DNA from: Streptomyces caeruleatus
Lineage (GTDB): Bacteria; Actinomycetota; Actinomycetes; Streptomycetales; Streptomycetaceae
Direction of reading: 5' to 3'
DNA length: 64,000 nt
NCBI RefSeq assembly: GCF_001514235.1
Contig: NZ_KQ948925.1
Location: 497,469 to 561,468 of the forward strand
Made by a program: the position numbers and the translations under genes. Positions 26,205 to 34,956 of the stretch are shown piece after piece. The notes below the pieces were generated by a model. The model saw nothing but the letters and a program-made list of their open reading frames with translations, did not search any database and had not been told where the DNA came from. Position 1 is the stretch's first letter. Every line of letters starts with the position of its first letter.

Positions 26205-27618
26205 GCAGCCGGTCGCCCGGTACGACATCGCCGTCCTCGGTGCCGGACCGGCCGGCCTGTCAGCGGCCGTGGCCGCCGCGGCACAGGGCAGCCGTACCGT
26301 GCTGATCGACGCGGGAGCGCGGCCGGGCGGCCAGTACTGGCGTCACCGGGACGGCGACGACGGCGCCCGTCACCACGGCTGGAGCCAGTTCCGGCGCCTC
26401 CAGCGGGAGTCGGCCGCACACCATCTGCTCGACCACCGCTTCGGCCACTCGATCTGGCACGTGGAACGCACCGAAGAAGGTTTCACCACCCATACCACCT
26501 GCGACGACGCACCCCGCGCCCTCCGCAGCCGGACCGTGATCGTGGCGACCGGCGCCTACGACCGCCAACTGCCCTTCCCCGGCTGGACGATCCCGGGGGT
26601 CTTCACGGCCGGAGCGGTCCAGGCGCTCCTCAAGGGACAGGGGGTGCCGGCCGGGAAGCGTATCGCCGTCGCGGGCACCGGACCCTTCCTGCTCCCGGTG
26701 GCCACGGGCCTGGCCGAGGCCGGCGCCACGGTCGTAGGAGTCTTCGAGGCCGGACTGCCCACCGCCTTCGCCAGACACCCGCTCGCCGCCCTGCGCAGCC
26801 TGCCCAAACTGGCGGAGGGCGCCGGGTACTTGAGCACCCTCCGCAAGCACCGCGTCCCCTACCGCACCCGCACCACCGTCATCGCCGCCCACGGCACCGA
26901 CGCCGTCACCGGCGCCACCGTCGCCCGGCTGGACGACCGGTGGCGGATCGTGCCCGGCAGCGCCCGCCAGATCGACTGCGACACGGTCGCGGTCGGCTAC
27001 GGCTTCACCCCGCAGACCGAAATCCCCCTGCAACTCGGCTGCGAGATGGCACGGGACGCCGACGGCAGCCTCGTCGCCCGCGTCGACTCACGGCAGCGCG
27101 GTACCGCCGACGGCGTCTACGTCGCGGGCGAGGCGTGCGGTGTGGGCGGCTCCCAACTCGCCGTGATCGAGGGAGAGTTGGCAGGACTGCATGCCTCGTA
27201 CGCGACCAACGGTTCCCTCGTCGACCGTCGGCGCCTGACCCGGCTGCTGCGGCGGCGTGCCGCCCAGCGGTCCTTCGCCGCTGCCATGCACCAGGCGTAT
27301 CCGGTGCCGGACGGCTGGCAGAGCTGGCTGGACGAGGACACCACGGTCTGCCGCTGCGAGGAGGTCACGGCCGGAACCGTCCGCCGGGCCGTGAGCGACC
27401 TCGGGGCGACCGACCCGCGCGCGGTCAAGCTCTACGCCCGCCCCGGCATGGGCCTGTGCCAGGGCCGTGTCTGCGGCTACGCCACCGCCTGTCTGGTCGC
27501 CCGCGCCAACGGCCGGCAGCCCACCGCCGACGACCTGCGCGGCATGGCCGCACGCCCGGTCGCACAGCCCCTCACCCTGGGCGCCCTCGCCGCCGGCGGC
27601 GACGACAACAGCCTCTGA
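26185..27618 (+). CDS. NAD(P)/FAD oxidoreductase subunit of D-hydroxyproline dehydrogenase
   Basis: A 477-aa pyridine-nucleotide-disulfide-type flavoprotein with an N-terminal AVLGAGPAGLSAAVAAAAQG motif, a second Rossmann motif (AVAGTGPFLLPVATGLAEAG), and a C-terminal BFD-like 2Fe-2S domain (CRCEEVTAGTVRRAV, then GMGLCQGRVCGY). It is the electron-transfer (alpha-type) subunit of the three-gene dehydrogenase. ATG at 26185 follows GGAAGGAG. Confidence 0.88.
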   Translation: MTTSRAEQPVARYDIAVLGAGPAGLSAAVAAAAQGSRTVLIDAGARPGGQYWRHRDGDDGARHHGWSQFRRLQRESAAHHLLDHRFGHSIWHVERTEEGFTTHTTCDDAPRALRSRTVIVATGAYDRQLPFPGWTIPGVFTAGAVQALLKGQGVPAGKRIAVAGTGPFLLPVATGLAEAGATVVGVFEAGLPTAFARHPLAALRSLPKLAEGAGYLSTLRKHRVPYRTRTTVIAAHGTDAVTGATVARLDDRWRIVPGSARQIDCDTVAVGYGFTPQTEIPLQLGCEMARDADGSLVARVDSRQRGTADGVYVAGEACGVGGSQLAVIEGELAGLHASYATNGSLVDRRRLTRLLRRRAAQRSFAAAMHQAYPVPDGWQSWLDEDTTVCRCEEVTAGTVRRAVSDLGATDPRAVKLYARPGMGLCQGRVCGYATACLVARANGRQPTADDLRGMAARPVAQPLTLGALAAGGDDNSL

Positions 27619-27662
27619 TCACCGCGGGTTTGCCCACGTCACCAGTGACAGGGACTCACGGC

Positions 27663-27683
27663 CTATGTAATGTGATATTGCAC
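27663..27683. promoter_or_regulatory. Putative GntR box upstream of the DapA-family gene
   Basis: The stretch contains ATGTGATATTGCAC, similar to the reverse complement of the site before gntR (ATGTGATGTATCGCAT) and related to the site at 24721. It lies about 90 bp before the deaminase gene, upstream of 10-bp repeats. Confidence 0.5.
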
Positions 27684-27690
27684 TGTTCCC

Positions 27691-27740
27691 GCTGGCTCCC
27701 GCTGGCTCCCGCTGGCTCCTGATAGCCCCTGCTGGCTCCC
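27691..27740. repeat. 10-bp tandem repeats between operator and start
   Basis: Three head-to-tail copies of GCTGGCTCCC (27691-27720, last base varied) are followed by a broken unit and a fourth copy at 27731. The 10-bp period equals about one helical turn, so copy number would shift the operator-to-start distance without changing face. The 27619-27771 gap holds no gene. Confidence 0.75.
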
Positions 27741-27771
27741 GATGGTGGGATCACCGACACGTGGAGGACTC

Positions 27772-28677
27772 ATGACCCGGGCGAAGCCCTGGCACGGCAT
27801 GCTCGTCGCCACCGCACTCCCCCTGCGCGAGACCCCGAACGGCGACCTGGCCGTCGACTTCGACACCTACGCCGACCATGTCGCCTGGCTCGCCGCCAAC
27901 GGCTGCGACGGTGTCACGCCGAACGGCTCCCTCGGCGAGTACCAGAACCTGTCCGCCGAGGAGCGCGCGCGGGTGGTCACCACCGCCGTGGCCGCCGCGC
28001 CCGACGGCTTCACCGTGATGCCCGGGGTGGCCGCCTACGGCGCGGACGAGGCCCGCCGCTGGGCCGAACAGGCCGGCGAGGCGGGCGCCTCCGCGGTGAT
28101 GCTGCTCCCGCCGAACTCCTACCGCGCCGACGACCGCGCGGTCGTGGCGCACTACCGTGAGGTCGCCAAGGCCGGTGTGCCGGTGGTCGCCTACAACAAC
28201 CCGCACGACACCAAGGTCGACCTGGTCCCCGAGCTCCTGGCCGAGCTGTTCGACGAGGGGCTGATCGTCGCGGTCAAGGAGTTCTCCGGCGACATCCGCC
28301 GCTACTACCGGATCACCGAACTCGCCCCGGGCCTGGATGTCCTGGCCGGCACCGACGACCTGGCCCTGGAGATGGCCGTCGCCGGGTCGCCGGGCTGGAT
28401 CTCCGGCTACCCCAACGCCCTGCCGCGCGCCTGCGCCACCCTGTGGGAGGCGGCCGGAAAGGGCGACCTCGCCACCGCGCTCCCCCTGTACCGCATCCTG
28501 CACCCGCTGCTGCGCTGGGACTCGCGTACCGAGTTCGTGCAGGCCATCAAGCTCAGCATGGACCTCGTCGGCCGCTACGGCGGTCCCTGCCGCCGGCCCC
28601 GCCTGCCGCTCACCCCGGAGCACGAGGCGGTCGTGCGCACCGCGACCGAGAAGGCCATCGCGGAAGGACTCGCCTGA
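27772..28677 (+). CDS. DapA-family pyrroline-4-hydroxy-2-carboxylate deaminase-like protein
   Basis: A 301-aa DapA/NAL-superfamily aldolase-fold protein with a Schiff-base Lys in VAVKEFSGD and a Tyr in VVAYNNPHD. Family features include GVTPNGSLGEYQNL in the substrate loop. Within a hydroxyproline cluster it should deaminate pyrroline-4-hydroxy-2-carboxylate to alpha-ketoglutarate semialdehyde. ATG at 27772 follows GTGGAGGACTC. The epimerase gene starts 2 bp after its stop. True dihydrodipicolinate synthase is less likely in this context. Confidence 0.85.
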   Translation: MTRAKPWHGMLVATALPLRETPNGDLAVDFDTYADHVAWLAANGCDGVTPNGSLGEYQNLSAEERARVVTTAVAAAPDGFTVMPGVAAYGADEARRWAEQAGEAGASAVMLLPPNSYRADDRAVVAHYREVAKAGVPVVAYNNPHDTKVDLVPELLAELFDEGLIVAVKEFSGDIRRYYRITELAPGLDVLAGTDDLALEMAVAGSPGWISGYPNALPRACATLWEAAGKGDLATALPLYRILHPLLRWDSRTEFVQAIKLSMDLVGRYGGPCRRPRLPLTPEHEAVVRTATEKAIAEGLA

Positions 28678-28679
28678 CC

Positions 28680-29681
28680 ATGCGCAGCAACCGGGTCTTC
28701 CACGCCGTCGACTCCCACACCGAGGGGATGCCGACCCGGGTGGTCACCGGTGGCGTCGGAGTCGTCCCCGGGGCCACCATGTTCGACCGGCGCCGGTACT
28801 TCATCGACCACCTCGACCACATCCGCCGGCTGCTGATGAACGAGCCGCGCGGCCACTCGGCGATGAGCGGCGCGATCCTCCAGCCGCCCACCCGGCCGGA
28901 CGCGGACTTCGGCGTCCTCTACATCGAGACCTCCGGCTGTCTGCCCATGTGCGGACACGGCACGATCGGCGTCGCCACGGTCCTGGTGGAGACCGGCATG
29001 GTCGAGGTCGCCGAGCCGGTCACGACGATCCGGCTGGACACCCCGGCCGGGCTCGTCGTCGTCGACGTCCGCGTGGAGGACGGCTCCGCCAAGGCCGTCA
29101 CCCTGCGCAACGTCCCCTCGTTCGCCCTCGCGCTGGACCGGACCGTCAAGGTCGGCCCGTGGGGAGAGGTCGCCTACGACATGGCCTTCGGCGGCAACTT
29201 CTACGCCGTCGTCGAACTGGACGACCTCCAGATCCCCTTCGAACGGGCCCACAAGAACCGGCTGATGGAGGCGGGCCTGGCCATCATGGCGGCCATCAAC
29301 GAACAGGACCGCCCCGTCCATCCCGGCAACCCCGAGATCAACGGCGTCCACCACGTCTACCTGGCCGCCCCGGGTTCGACCGCCGCCCACTCCCGGCACG
29401 CGATGGTCATCCACCCGGGCATGTTCGACCGCTCCCCGTGCGGCACCGGCACCAGTGCCCGCATGGCCCAGCTGCACGGGCGCGGACTGCTGCCGCTGAA
29501 CACGGAGTTCCGCAACGAGTCGTTCATCGGCACGCACTTCATCGGCGAACTCGTCGAGGAGACGGAGGTGGCCGGCCACCGTGCGGTCATCCCCACGGTC
29601 ACCGGCCGCGCCTGGATCACCGGCACCGCCCAGTACATGTACGACCCGGACGACCCCTTCCCGCAGGGGTTCGAGCTGTGA
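28680..29681 (+). CDS. Proline racemase family: 4-hydroxyproline 2-epimerase
   Basis: A 333-aa enzyme of the proline racemase superfamily. The two catalytic cysteines are in SGCLPMCGHGTIG (Cys91) and DRSPCGTGTSARMA (Cys254). With the dehydrogenase and deaminase nearby it most likely converts trans-4-hydroxy-L-proline to cis-4-hydroxy-D-proline, the first step of the pathway. Start two bases after the deaminase stop. Having both cysteines rules out the dehydratase subgroup. Confidence 0.9.
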   Translation: MRSNRVFHAVDSHTEGMPTRVVTGGVGVVPGATMFDRRRYFIDHLDHIRRLLMNEPRGHSAMSGAILQPPTRPDADFGVLYIETSGCLPMCGHGTIGVATVLVETGMVEVAEPVTTIRLDTPAGLVVVDVRVEDGSAKAVTLRNVPSFALALDRTVKVGPWGEVAYDMAFGGNFYAVVELDDLQIPFERAHKNRLMEAGLAIMAAINEQDRPVHPGNPEINGVHHVYLAAPGSTAAHSRHAMVIHPGMFDRSPCGTGTSARMAQLHGRGLLPLNTEFRNESFIGTHFIGELVEETEVAGHRAVIPTVTGRAWITGTAQYMYDPDDPFPQGFEL

Positions 29682-29732
29682 CCGTCCCGCGCGTGCCCCG
29701 CCATCAGGCATGTCGGCGGCATGCGCGGAACC

Positions 29733-29754
29733 ATGCGATACATCACATAGTGCG
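29733..29754. promoter_or_regulatory. Putative GntR box upstream of gntR
   Basis: A near-palindromic AT-containing site (core GCGATACATCACATAGTGC) about 80 bp before the regulator gene. Its reverse complement aligns with the sites at 24721 and 27663, suggesting autoregulation and control of the hydroxyproline genes. Confidence 0.5.
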
Positions 29755-29835
29755 GGCCCGGTTAGCATGAACGAGCCACCGCTCAGGTCGAAGTCGAGCG
29801 TGGAACGATCCCGCCGCCGACAGTGAGGACCAGCC

Positions 29836-30534
29836 ATGAGCGCGGACGACGGCACGACCGTGAAGCTGCCTTCGTTCCGTGGGCGCCGGAACCTCCGTCA
29901 GGAGATCACCGAGACGCTGCGCGGAGCCGTCATCGCGGGCGAGATGACACCGGGCGCCGTCTACTCCGCCCCCAGCCTCGCCGAGCAGTTCGGCGTCTCC
30001 CCCACCCCCGTGCGCGAGGCGCTGCTCGACCTCGCCAAGGAGGGCCTCGTCGAAGTCGTCCGCAACAAGGGCTTCCGGGTCACGGCCCTCTCGCCCAAGG
30101 AACTCGACGACATCACCGAGCTCCGGGCGCTCATCGAGCCGCCCACGGTCCGCCGTATCACCGAACAGGGCGTGTCCGCGAAGGCCATCAAGCAGCTGCG
30201 TCCCCTCGCCGCCGGCATCGAGAAGGCGGCGGCGCGCCGGGACTTCATCGCGCACGTCACCATCGACATGCAGTTCCACCTCGCCCTGCTGGAACTGGCG
30301 GACAACCCCCGCCTGCTGGAGACCGTGCGGTCCCTGCGGACCAGCTCCCGCATCTACGGTCTGCGCGAACTCCCGGACGGAGACGCGCTGTTCGACTCCT
30401 CCCACGAGCACGCCGAGCTGCTCGACCTCGTCGAGGCCGGCGACGCGGACGGCGCGGAAGCCCTGATGCGCCGCCACATCGGCCACGTACGGGGCATCTG
30501 GAGCGAGAAGAACCTCACCGAGGACCCCAGCTGA
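29836..30534 (+). CDS. GntR/FCD-family transcriptional regulator
   Basis: A 232-aa regulator with an N-terminal winged helix (LAEQFGVSPTPVREALLDLA, about 45-65) and a C-terminal FCD effector domain (ITELRALIEPPTVRRI, HVTIDMQFHLALLELADNP, SSHEHAELLDLVEAGDADGA) with the metal-binding His/Asp pattern. It follows the hydroxyproline genes on the same strand and probably senses a pathway intermediate. The 30535-30836 gap contains no gene that I can support. Confidence 0.9.
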   Translation: MSADDGTTVKLPSFRGRRNLRQEITETLRGAVIAGEMTPGAVYSAPSLAEQFGVSPTPVREALLDLAKEGLVEVVRNKGFRVTALSPKELDDITELRALIEPPTVRRITEQGVSAKAIKQLRPLAAGIEKAAARRDFIAHVTIDMQFHLALLELADNPRLLETVRSLRTSSRIYGLRELPDGDALFDSSHEHAELLDLVEAGDADGAEALMRRHIGHVRGIWSEKNLTEDPS

Positions 30535-30836
30535 CCTCCGTCGAGGCCGGAAATCGACGAATGCCCGAGAACCTCCGCACCCGGTGACGCGCCCTGACTC
30601 CCGGCACATCCGGGATCACGCCAATATCGGCACGCGGCAACGAGCGGGCGACGGGCACCTGGCGGCTCGCACCGGCCGCTCCCGCCCACCGCGTGCCTGC
30701 ACAAACGCGGCCTCACCGGCGACTTCACATGCCCGTCACAGGTCCATCACATCTGGCACACATTCGGCCGTTCGTCGGCCCGGGCCCTCCTGATGAGGCA
30801 GACGGCGGACGCGTCGCCTGCCTAACGTCCCGGGCC

Positions 30837-31364
30837 ATGCGATCACCACGTATGAGACGCCTGGGTCTCACCACCGTTCTCGGTCTGTTCCTCGCGTTCT
30901 TCGGCCTGGCCCCCAGCGCGAGCGCGGCCGACCCCGCGCCGGCCGGCCTCACGTTCGCCACCGACGCCGCCACCACGACGCCCGGCGGCACGGTGCAGCT
31001 GTCCATGACGCTGACCAACAACAAGACGTACGACGTCCTGTTCGTCTACCAGACGATCGAGCCCACCTGGCTCACCACCCAGCGCCCGGACCTGAAGTAC
31101 AGCTTCACCGGCTGCACCCTCGCCACGGCCGCGGGCAGCACCCCGTGCGCCGGGACCGGCCCGAGCAACCTCGGCACGAATTACGGGGCCACCATCCCGC
31201 CCGGGCAGAGCCGGACCGTCACGCTGACCCTCCAGGTCGCCGCCGACTCGGGCTGCAACGGCAACATCGGCTTCTACTCGTACTACTACGCCGAGTTCAG
31301 CGACACGACCAACACCAGCGGCGGCCCGGTCTTCACGCCGGAGACCCGGGTGCTCTGCGCCTGA
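30837..31364 (+). CDS. Secreted protein of unknown function
   Basis: A 175-aa protein with a clear signal peptide (MRRLGLTTVLGLFLAFFGLA, cut after ASA). The mature part starts ADPAPAGLTFATDAATTTP and looks like a beta-sandwich domain (LSMTLTNN, TVTLTLQVAADSGCNGNIG) with four cysteines that could form two disulfides. I do not recognise a family. ATG 30837 is chosen, but 30852 is a possible alternative; neither has a strong ribosome site. It converges on the pyc gene across a terminator. Confidence 0.75.
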   Translation: MRSPRMRRLGLTTVLGLFLAFFGLAPSASAADPAPAGLTFATDAATTTPGGTVQLSMTLTNNKTYDVLFVYQTIEPTWLTTQRPDLKYSFTGCTLATAAGSTPCAGTGPSNLGTNYGATIPPGQSRTVTLTLQVAADSGCNGNIGFYSYYYAEFSDTTNTSGGPVFTPETRVLCA

Positions 31365-31395
31365 CACCGCTCGGCCCGCCGGTCAACCCGTCGAC

Positions 31396-31426
31396 GCCCC
31401 GCGCAGGTTCCACACCTGCGCGGGGC
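31396..31426. terminator. Bidirectional terminator
   Basis: A perfect 13-bp stem (GCCCCGCGCAGGT with its complement, loop of 5) between the converging secreted-protein gene and pyc. Confidence 0.85.
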
Positions 31427-31440
31427 AACACGAACTCGGC

Positions 31441-34400
31441 TCAGGCGAGTTCCACCAACAGATCGCCGCCCTCGACCTGCTGGATGGGGTTGATGGCCAG
31501 GCGAGCGACGCGGCCGGACTTCGCGGCGGTGATCGAGGCCTCCATCTTCATCGCCTCGATGGTGGCCACCGTGGCGCCGGCCTCCACCTCCTCGCCCTCG
31601 GACACCGTCAGGGTGACCACACCGGCGAAGGGCGCCGCGACATGGCCGGGGTTGGCCCGGTCGGCCTTCTCCGTCACCGGGACGTCCGAGGCGGCCGCCC
31701 GGTCGCGGACCTGGATCGGACGCAACTGGCCGTTCAGGGACGACATGACGGTGCGCATGCCGCGCTCGTCCGCGTCACCGACGGCCTGGAGCTCGATCAG
31801 CAGCCGCACCCCGCGCTCCAGGTCGACGGCGTACTCCTTGCCCGGGCGCAGCCCGTAGAAGAAGTCCTTGCTGTCGAGCACGCTGGTGTCGCCGTAGGTG
31901 TCACGGTGGGTGTCGAACTCGCGTGTCGGCGCCGGGAACAGCAGCCGGTTCAGCGTCTCGCGCCGGTCCTTCGCCAGCCCCTCGCGGTCGTCGGCGGTCA
32001 GTTCCTGCATCGGCTTGGCCTCGGCGCGGCCCTTCAGCGCCTTGCTGCGGAACGGCTCGGGCCAGCCGCCGGGCGGGGTGCCCAGCTCGCCGCGCAGGAA
32101 GCCGATGACGGAGTCGGGGATGTCGAAGCGGTCCGGATCCGACTCGAAGTCCGCCGGGGAGACCCCTGCGCCCACCAGGTGCAGCGCCAGGTCGCCGACC
32201 ACCTTGGAGGAGGGAGTGACCTTCACCAGACGGCCGAGCATCCGGTCGGCTGCGCCGTACATCGCCTCGATGTCCTCGAAGCGGTCGCCCAGGCCCAGCG
32301 CGACCGCCTGGGTGCGCAGGTTGGAGAGCTGTCCGCCGGGGATCTCGTGGTGGTAGACGCGGCCGGTCGGCGAGGCCAGGCCCGCCTCGAAGGGGGCGTA
32401 GACCTTGCGGACGCTCTCCCAGTACGGCTCCAGGTCGCCGACGGCCTGGAGGTCGAGGCCGGTGGGCCGTTCGGAGTGGTCGGTCGCGGCGACGATCGCG
32501 GAGAGCGACGGCTGCGAGGTCGTACCGGCCATGGACGCCACGGCCCCGTCCACCGCGTCCGCGCCGGCCTGGATGGCGGCGAGGTAGGTGGCGAGCTGGC
32601 CGCCCGCGGTGTCGTGGGTGTGGATGTGGACCGGCAGGTCGAACTCCCGGCGCAGGGCCGACACCAGCTTCGCGGCGGCCGGTGCGCGCAGCAGACCAGC
32701 CATGTCCTTGACGGCCAGGACGTGGGCGCCGGCGTCGACGATCCGCTCGGCCAGCCGCAGGTAGTAGTCCAGGGTGTACAGCTTCTCCGACGGGTCGGAC
32801 AGGTCGGAGGTGTAGCACAGGGCCACCTCGGCGACGGCCGTGCCCGTCTCCCGTACGGCCTCGATGGCGGGCCGCATCTGGTCGACGTCGTTGAGGGCGT
32901 CGAAGATGCGGAAGATGTCGATGCCGGTTGCGGCCGCCTCCTGCACGAAGGCGTCGGTCACCTCGGTGGGATACGGCGTGTAGCCCACGGTGTTGCGGCC
33001 GCGCAGCAGCATCTGGAGGCAGATGTTGGGCGCGGCCTCCCGCAGGGCGGCGAGGCGCTCCCACGGGTCCTCGGCGAGGAAGCGCAGGGCCACGTCGTAG
33101 GTCGCGCCGCCCCAGCACTCCAGGGACAGCAGCTGGGGCAGGGTGCGGGCCACCACGGGGGCGACGGCGAGCATGTCCTTGGTGCGTACCCGGGTGGCCA
33201 GCAGGGACTGGTGGGCGTCGCGGAACGTGGTGTCGGTGACGCCGATGGTGGGCGAGGCGCGCAGCCAGCTCGCGAAGCCCTCCGGGCCGAGCTCGGCGAG
33301 CCGCTGCCGGGACCCGGCCGGCGGCTCACCGGCCGGGAGCGCGGGCACCTTGGTCAACGGGTCGATCAGGTCGGGCCGTTCGCCGTGCGGCTTGTTGACG
33401 GTGACGTCGGCGAGGTAGGTGAGCAGCTTGGTGCCGCGGTCGGCGGAGTGGCGGGCGGTGAGCAGGTGCGGGCGCTGCTCGATGAACGACGTGGTGACCC
33501 GGCCGGCCTGGAAGTCGGCGTCGTCCAACACGGCTTGCAGGAAGGGGATGTTGGTGGCCACGCCGCGGATGCGGAACTCGGCGACGGCGCGCCGGGCACG
33601 TCCGACCGCGGTGGTGAAGTCCCGGCCCCGGCAGGTGAGCTTCACCAGCATGGAGTCGAAGTGCGCGCTGATCTCCGTACCGGCGTGGGTGGTGCCGCCG
33701 TCGAGACGGATGCCCGAGCCGCCCGGCGAGCGGTAGGCGCTGATCCGGCCGGTGTCCGGGCGGAAGCCGTTGGCGGGGTCCTCGGTGGTGATCCGGCACT
33801 GGAGCGCGGCACCGCGCAGGGTGATCTTCTCCTGTGCGAGGCCGAGGTCGGCGAGGGTCTCGCCGGCGGCGATGCGCAGCTGCGACTGGACCAGGTCGAC
33901 GTCGGTGACCTCCTCCGTCACCGTGTGCTCGACCTGGATGCGCGGGTTCATCTCGATGAAGACGTGGTTGCCCTCGCGGTCGAGGAGGAACTCCACGGTG
34001 CCGGCGTTGCGGTAGCCGATCTGCTGGGCGAAGCGCACGGCGTCGGCGCAGATGCGGTCGCGCAGGCCGGGGTCGAGGTTCGGGGCGGGGGCGAGTTCGA
34101 TCACCTTCTGGTGGCGGCGCTGCACGGAACAGTCGCGCTCGAAGAGGTGGATGACGTTGCCCTGGCCGTCGGCGAGGATCTGCACCTCGATGTGGCGGGG
34201 CTCGACGACGGCCTTCTCCAGGAAGACCGTGGGGTCGCCGAACGCGGACGCCGCCTCGCGCGATGCCGCCTCGATGGACTCGCGCAGCTGGGCGGGGTCC
34301 TCGACGCGGCGCATGCCGCGTCCGCCGCCGCCCGCGACCGCCTTGACGAAGACGGGGAAGCCGATCTCCCCGGCGGCGGCGACGAGCTCGTCCACGTCGT

Positions 34401-34815
34401 TGGACGGCTGCGAGGAACCCAGCACCGGCACACCGGCCGCGCGGGCCGCGGCCACCGCGCGCGCCTTGTTGCCGGTCAGCTCCAGGATGTCCGCGCTCGG
34501 TCCGACGAACGTGATGCCCGCCTCTTCGCACGCCCGGGCCAGATCGGGGTTCTCGGACAGGAAGCCGTACCCCGGGTAGACGGCGTCGGCTCCCGCGCGG
34601 CGGGCCGCGCGGACGATCTCCTCCACGGAGAGGTAGGCCCGCACCGGGTGCCCCGGCTCACCGATCTCGTAGGCCTCGTCGGCTTTCAGCCGGTGCAGGG
34701 AGTTGCGGTCCTCGTGCGGGAAGACGGCGACGGTGCGCGCCCCCAGCTCGTAGCCTGCGCGGAACGCACGAATCGCGATCTCGCCGCGGTTGGCTACCAG
34801 CACCTTGCGGAACAT
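31441..34815 (-). CDS. pyc: Pyruvate carboxylase
   Basis: A 1,124-aa biotin enzyme that makes oxaloacetate from pyruvate and bicarbonate. Domain order: biotin carboxylase (MFRKVLVANRGEIAIRAFR at the start, AGGGGRGMR ATP loop, about 1-450), carboxyltransferase (TDTTFRDAHQSLLATRVR, about 530-800), tetramerisation region and a C-terminal biotinyl domain with EAMKMEASITA (the Lys is biotinylated). Full length for the family. The start has GAAGGGATC. It is monocistronic, divergent from the SpoIIE-type phosphatase gene. Confidence 0.97.
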   Translation of the reverse strand: MFRKVLVANRGEIAIRAFRAGYELGARTVAVFPHEDRNSLHRLKADEAYEIGEPGHPVRAYLSVEEIVRAARRAGADAVYPGYGFLSENPDLARACEEAGITFVGPSADILELTGNKARAVAAARAAGVPVLGSSQPSNDVDELVAAAGEIGFPVFVKAVAGGGGRGMRRVEDPAQLRESIEAASREAASAFGDPTVFLEKAVVEPRHIEVQILADGQGNVIHLFERDCSVQRRHQKVIELAPAPNLDPGLRDRICADAVRFAQQIGYRNAGTVEFLLDREGNHVFIEMNPRIQVEHTVTEEVTDVDLVQSQLRIAAGETLADLGLAQEKITLRGAALQCRITTEDPANGFRPDTGRISAYRSPGGSGIRLDGGTTHAGTEISAHFDSMLVKLTCRGRDFTTAVGRARRAVAEFRIRGVATNIPFLQAVLDDADFQAGRVTTSFIEQRPHLLTARHSADRGTKLLTYLADVTVNKPHGERPDLIDPLTKVPALPAGEPPAGSRQRLAELGPEGFASWLRASPTIGVTDTTFRDAHQSLLATRVRTKDMLAVAPVVARTLPQLLSLECWGGATYDVALRFLAEDPWERLAALREAAPNICLQMLLRGRNTVGYTPYPTEVTDAFVQEAAATGIDIFRIFDALNDVDQMRPAIEAVRETGTAVAEVALCYTSDLSDPSEKLYTLDYYLRLAERIVDAGAHVLAVKDMAGLLRAPAAAKLVSALRREFDLPVHIHTHDTAGGQLATYLAAIQAGADAVDGAVASMAGTTSQPSLSAIVAATDHSERPTGLDLQAVGDLEPYWESVRKVYAPFEAGLASPTGRVYHHEIPGGQLSNLRTQAVALGLGDRFEDIEAMYGAADRMLGRLVKVTPSSKVVGDLALHLVGAGVSPADFESDPDRFDIPDSVIGFLRGELGTPPGGWPEPFRSKALKGRAEAKPMQELTADDREGLAKDRRETLNRLLFPAPTREFDTHRDTYGDTSVLDSKDFFYGLRPGKEYAVDLERGVRLLIELQAVGDADERGMRTVMSSLNGQLRPIQVRDRAAASDVPVTEKADRANPGHVAAPFAGVVTLTVSEGEEVEAGATVATIEAMKMEASITAAKSGRVARLAINPIQQVEGGDLLVELA

Positions 34816-34956
34816 CCTTGATCCCTTCAGCCTGCCGGTGACGGATCACCCAATGGTGTCGGCGGTGCCTCGCTCACGCCATGTGAGCCGGGCCACTTGC
34901 GGCCTACGCTGTCCTTGAGCCTCCCGTGGTCAAGGGTGGTGAAGCGAGGTGCCCTG

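Noticed and set aside
30535..30836. Possible small gene between gntR and the secreted protein
   Set aside because: No frame with a ribosome site or coding-like pattern; treated as intergenic.
31642..34821. Plus-strand frame of 1,059 codons opposite pyruvate carboxylase
   Set aside because: Antisense shadow; the minus strand encodes a complete pyruvate carboxylase.
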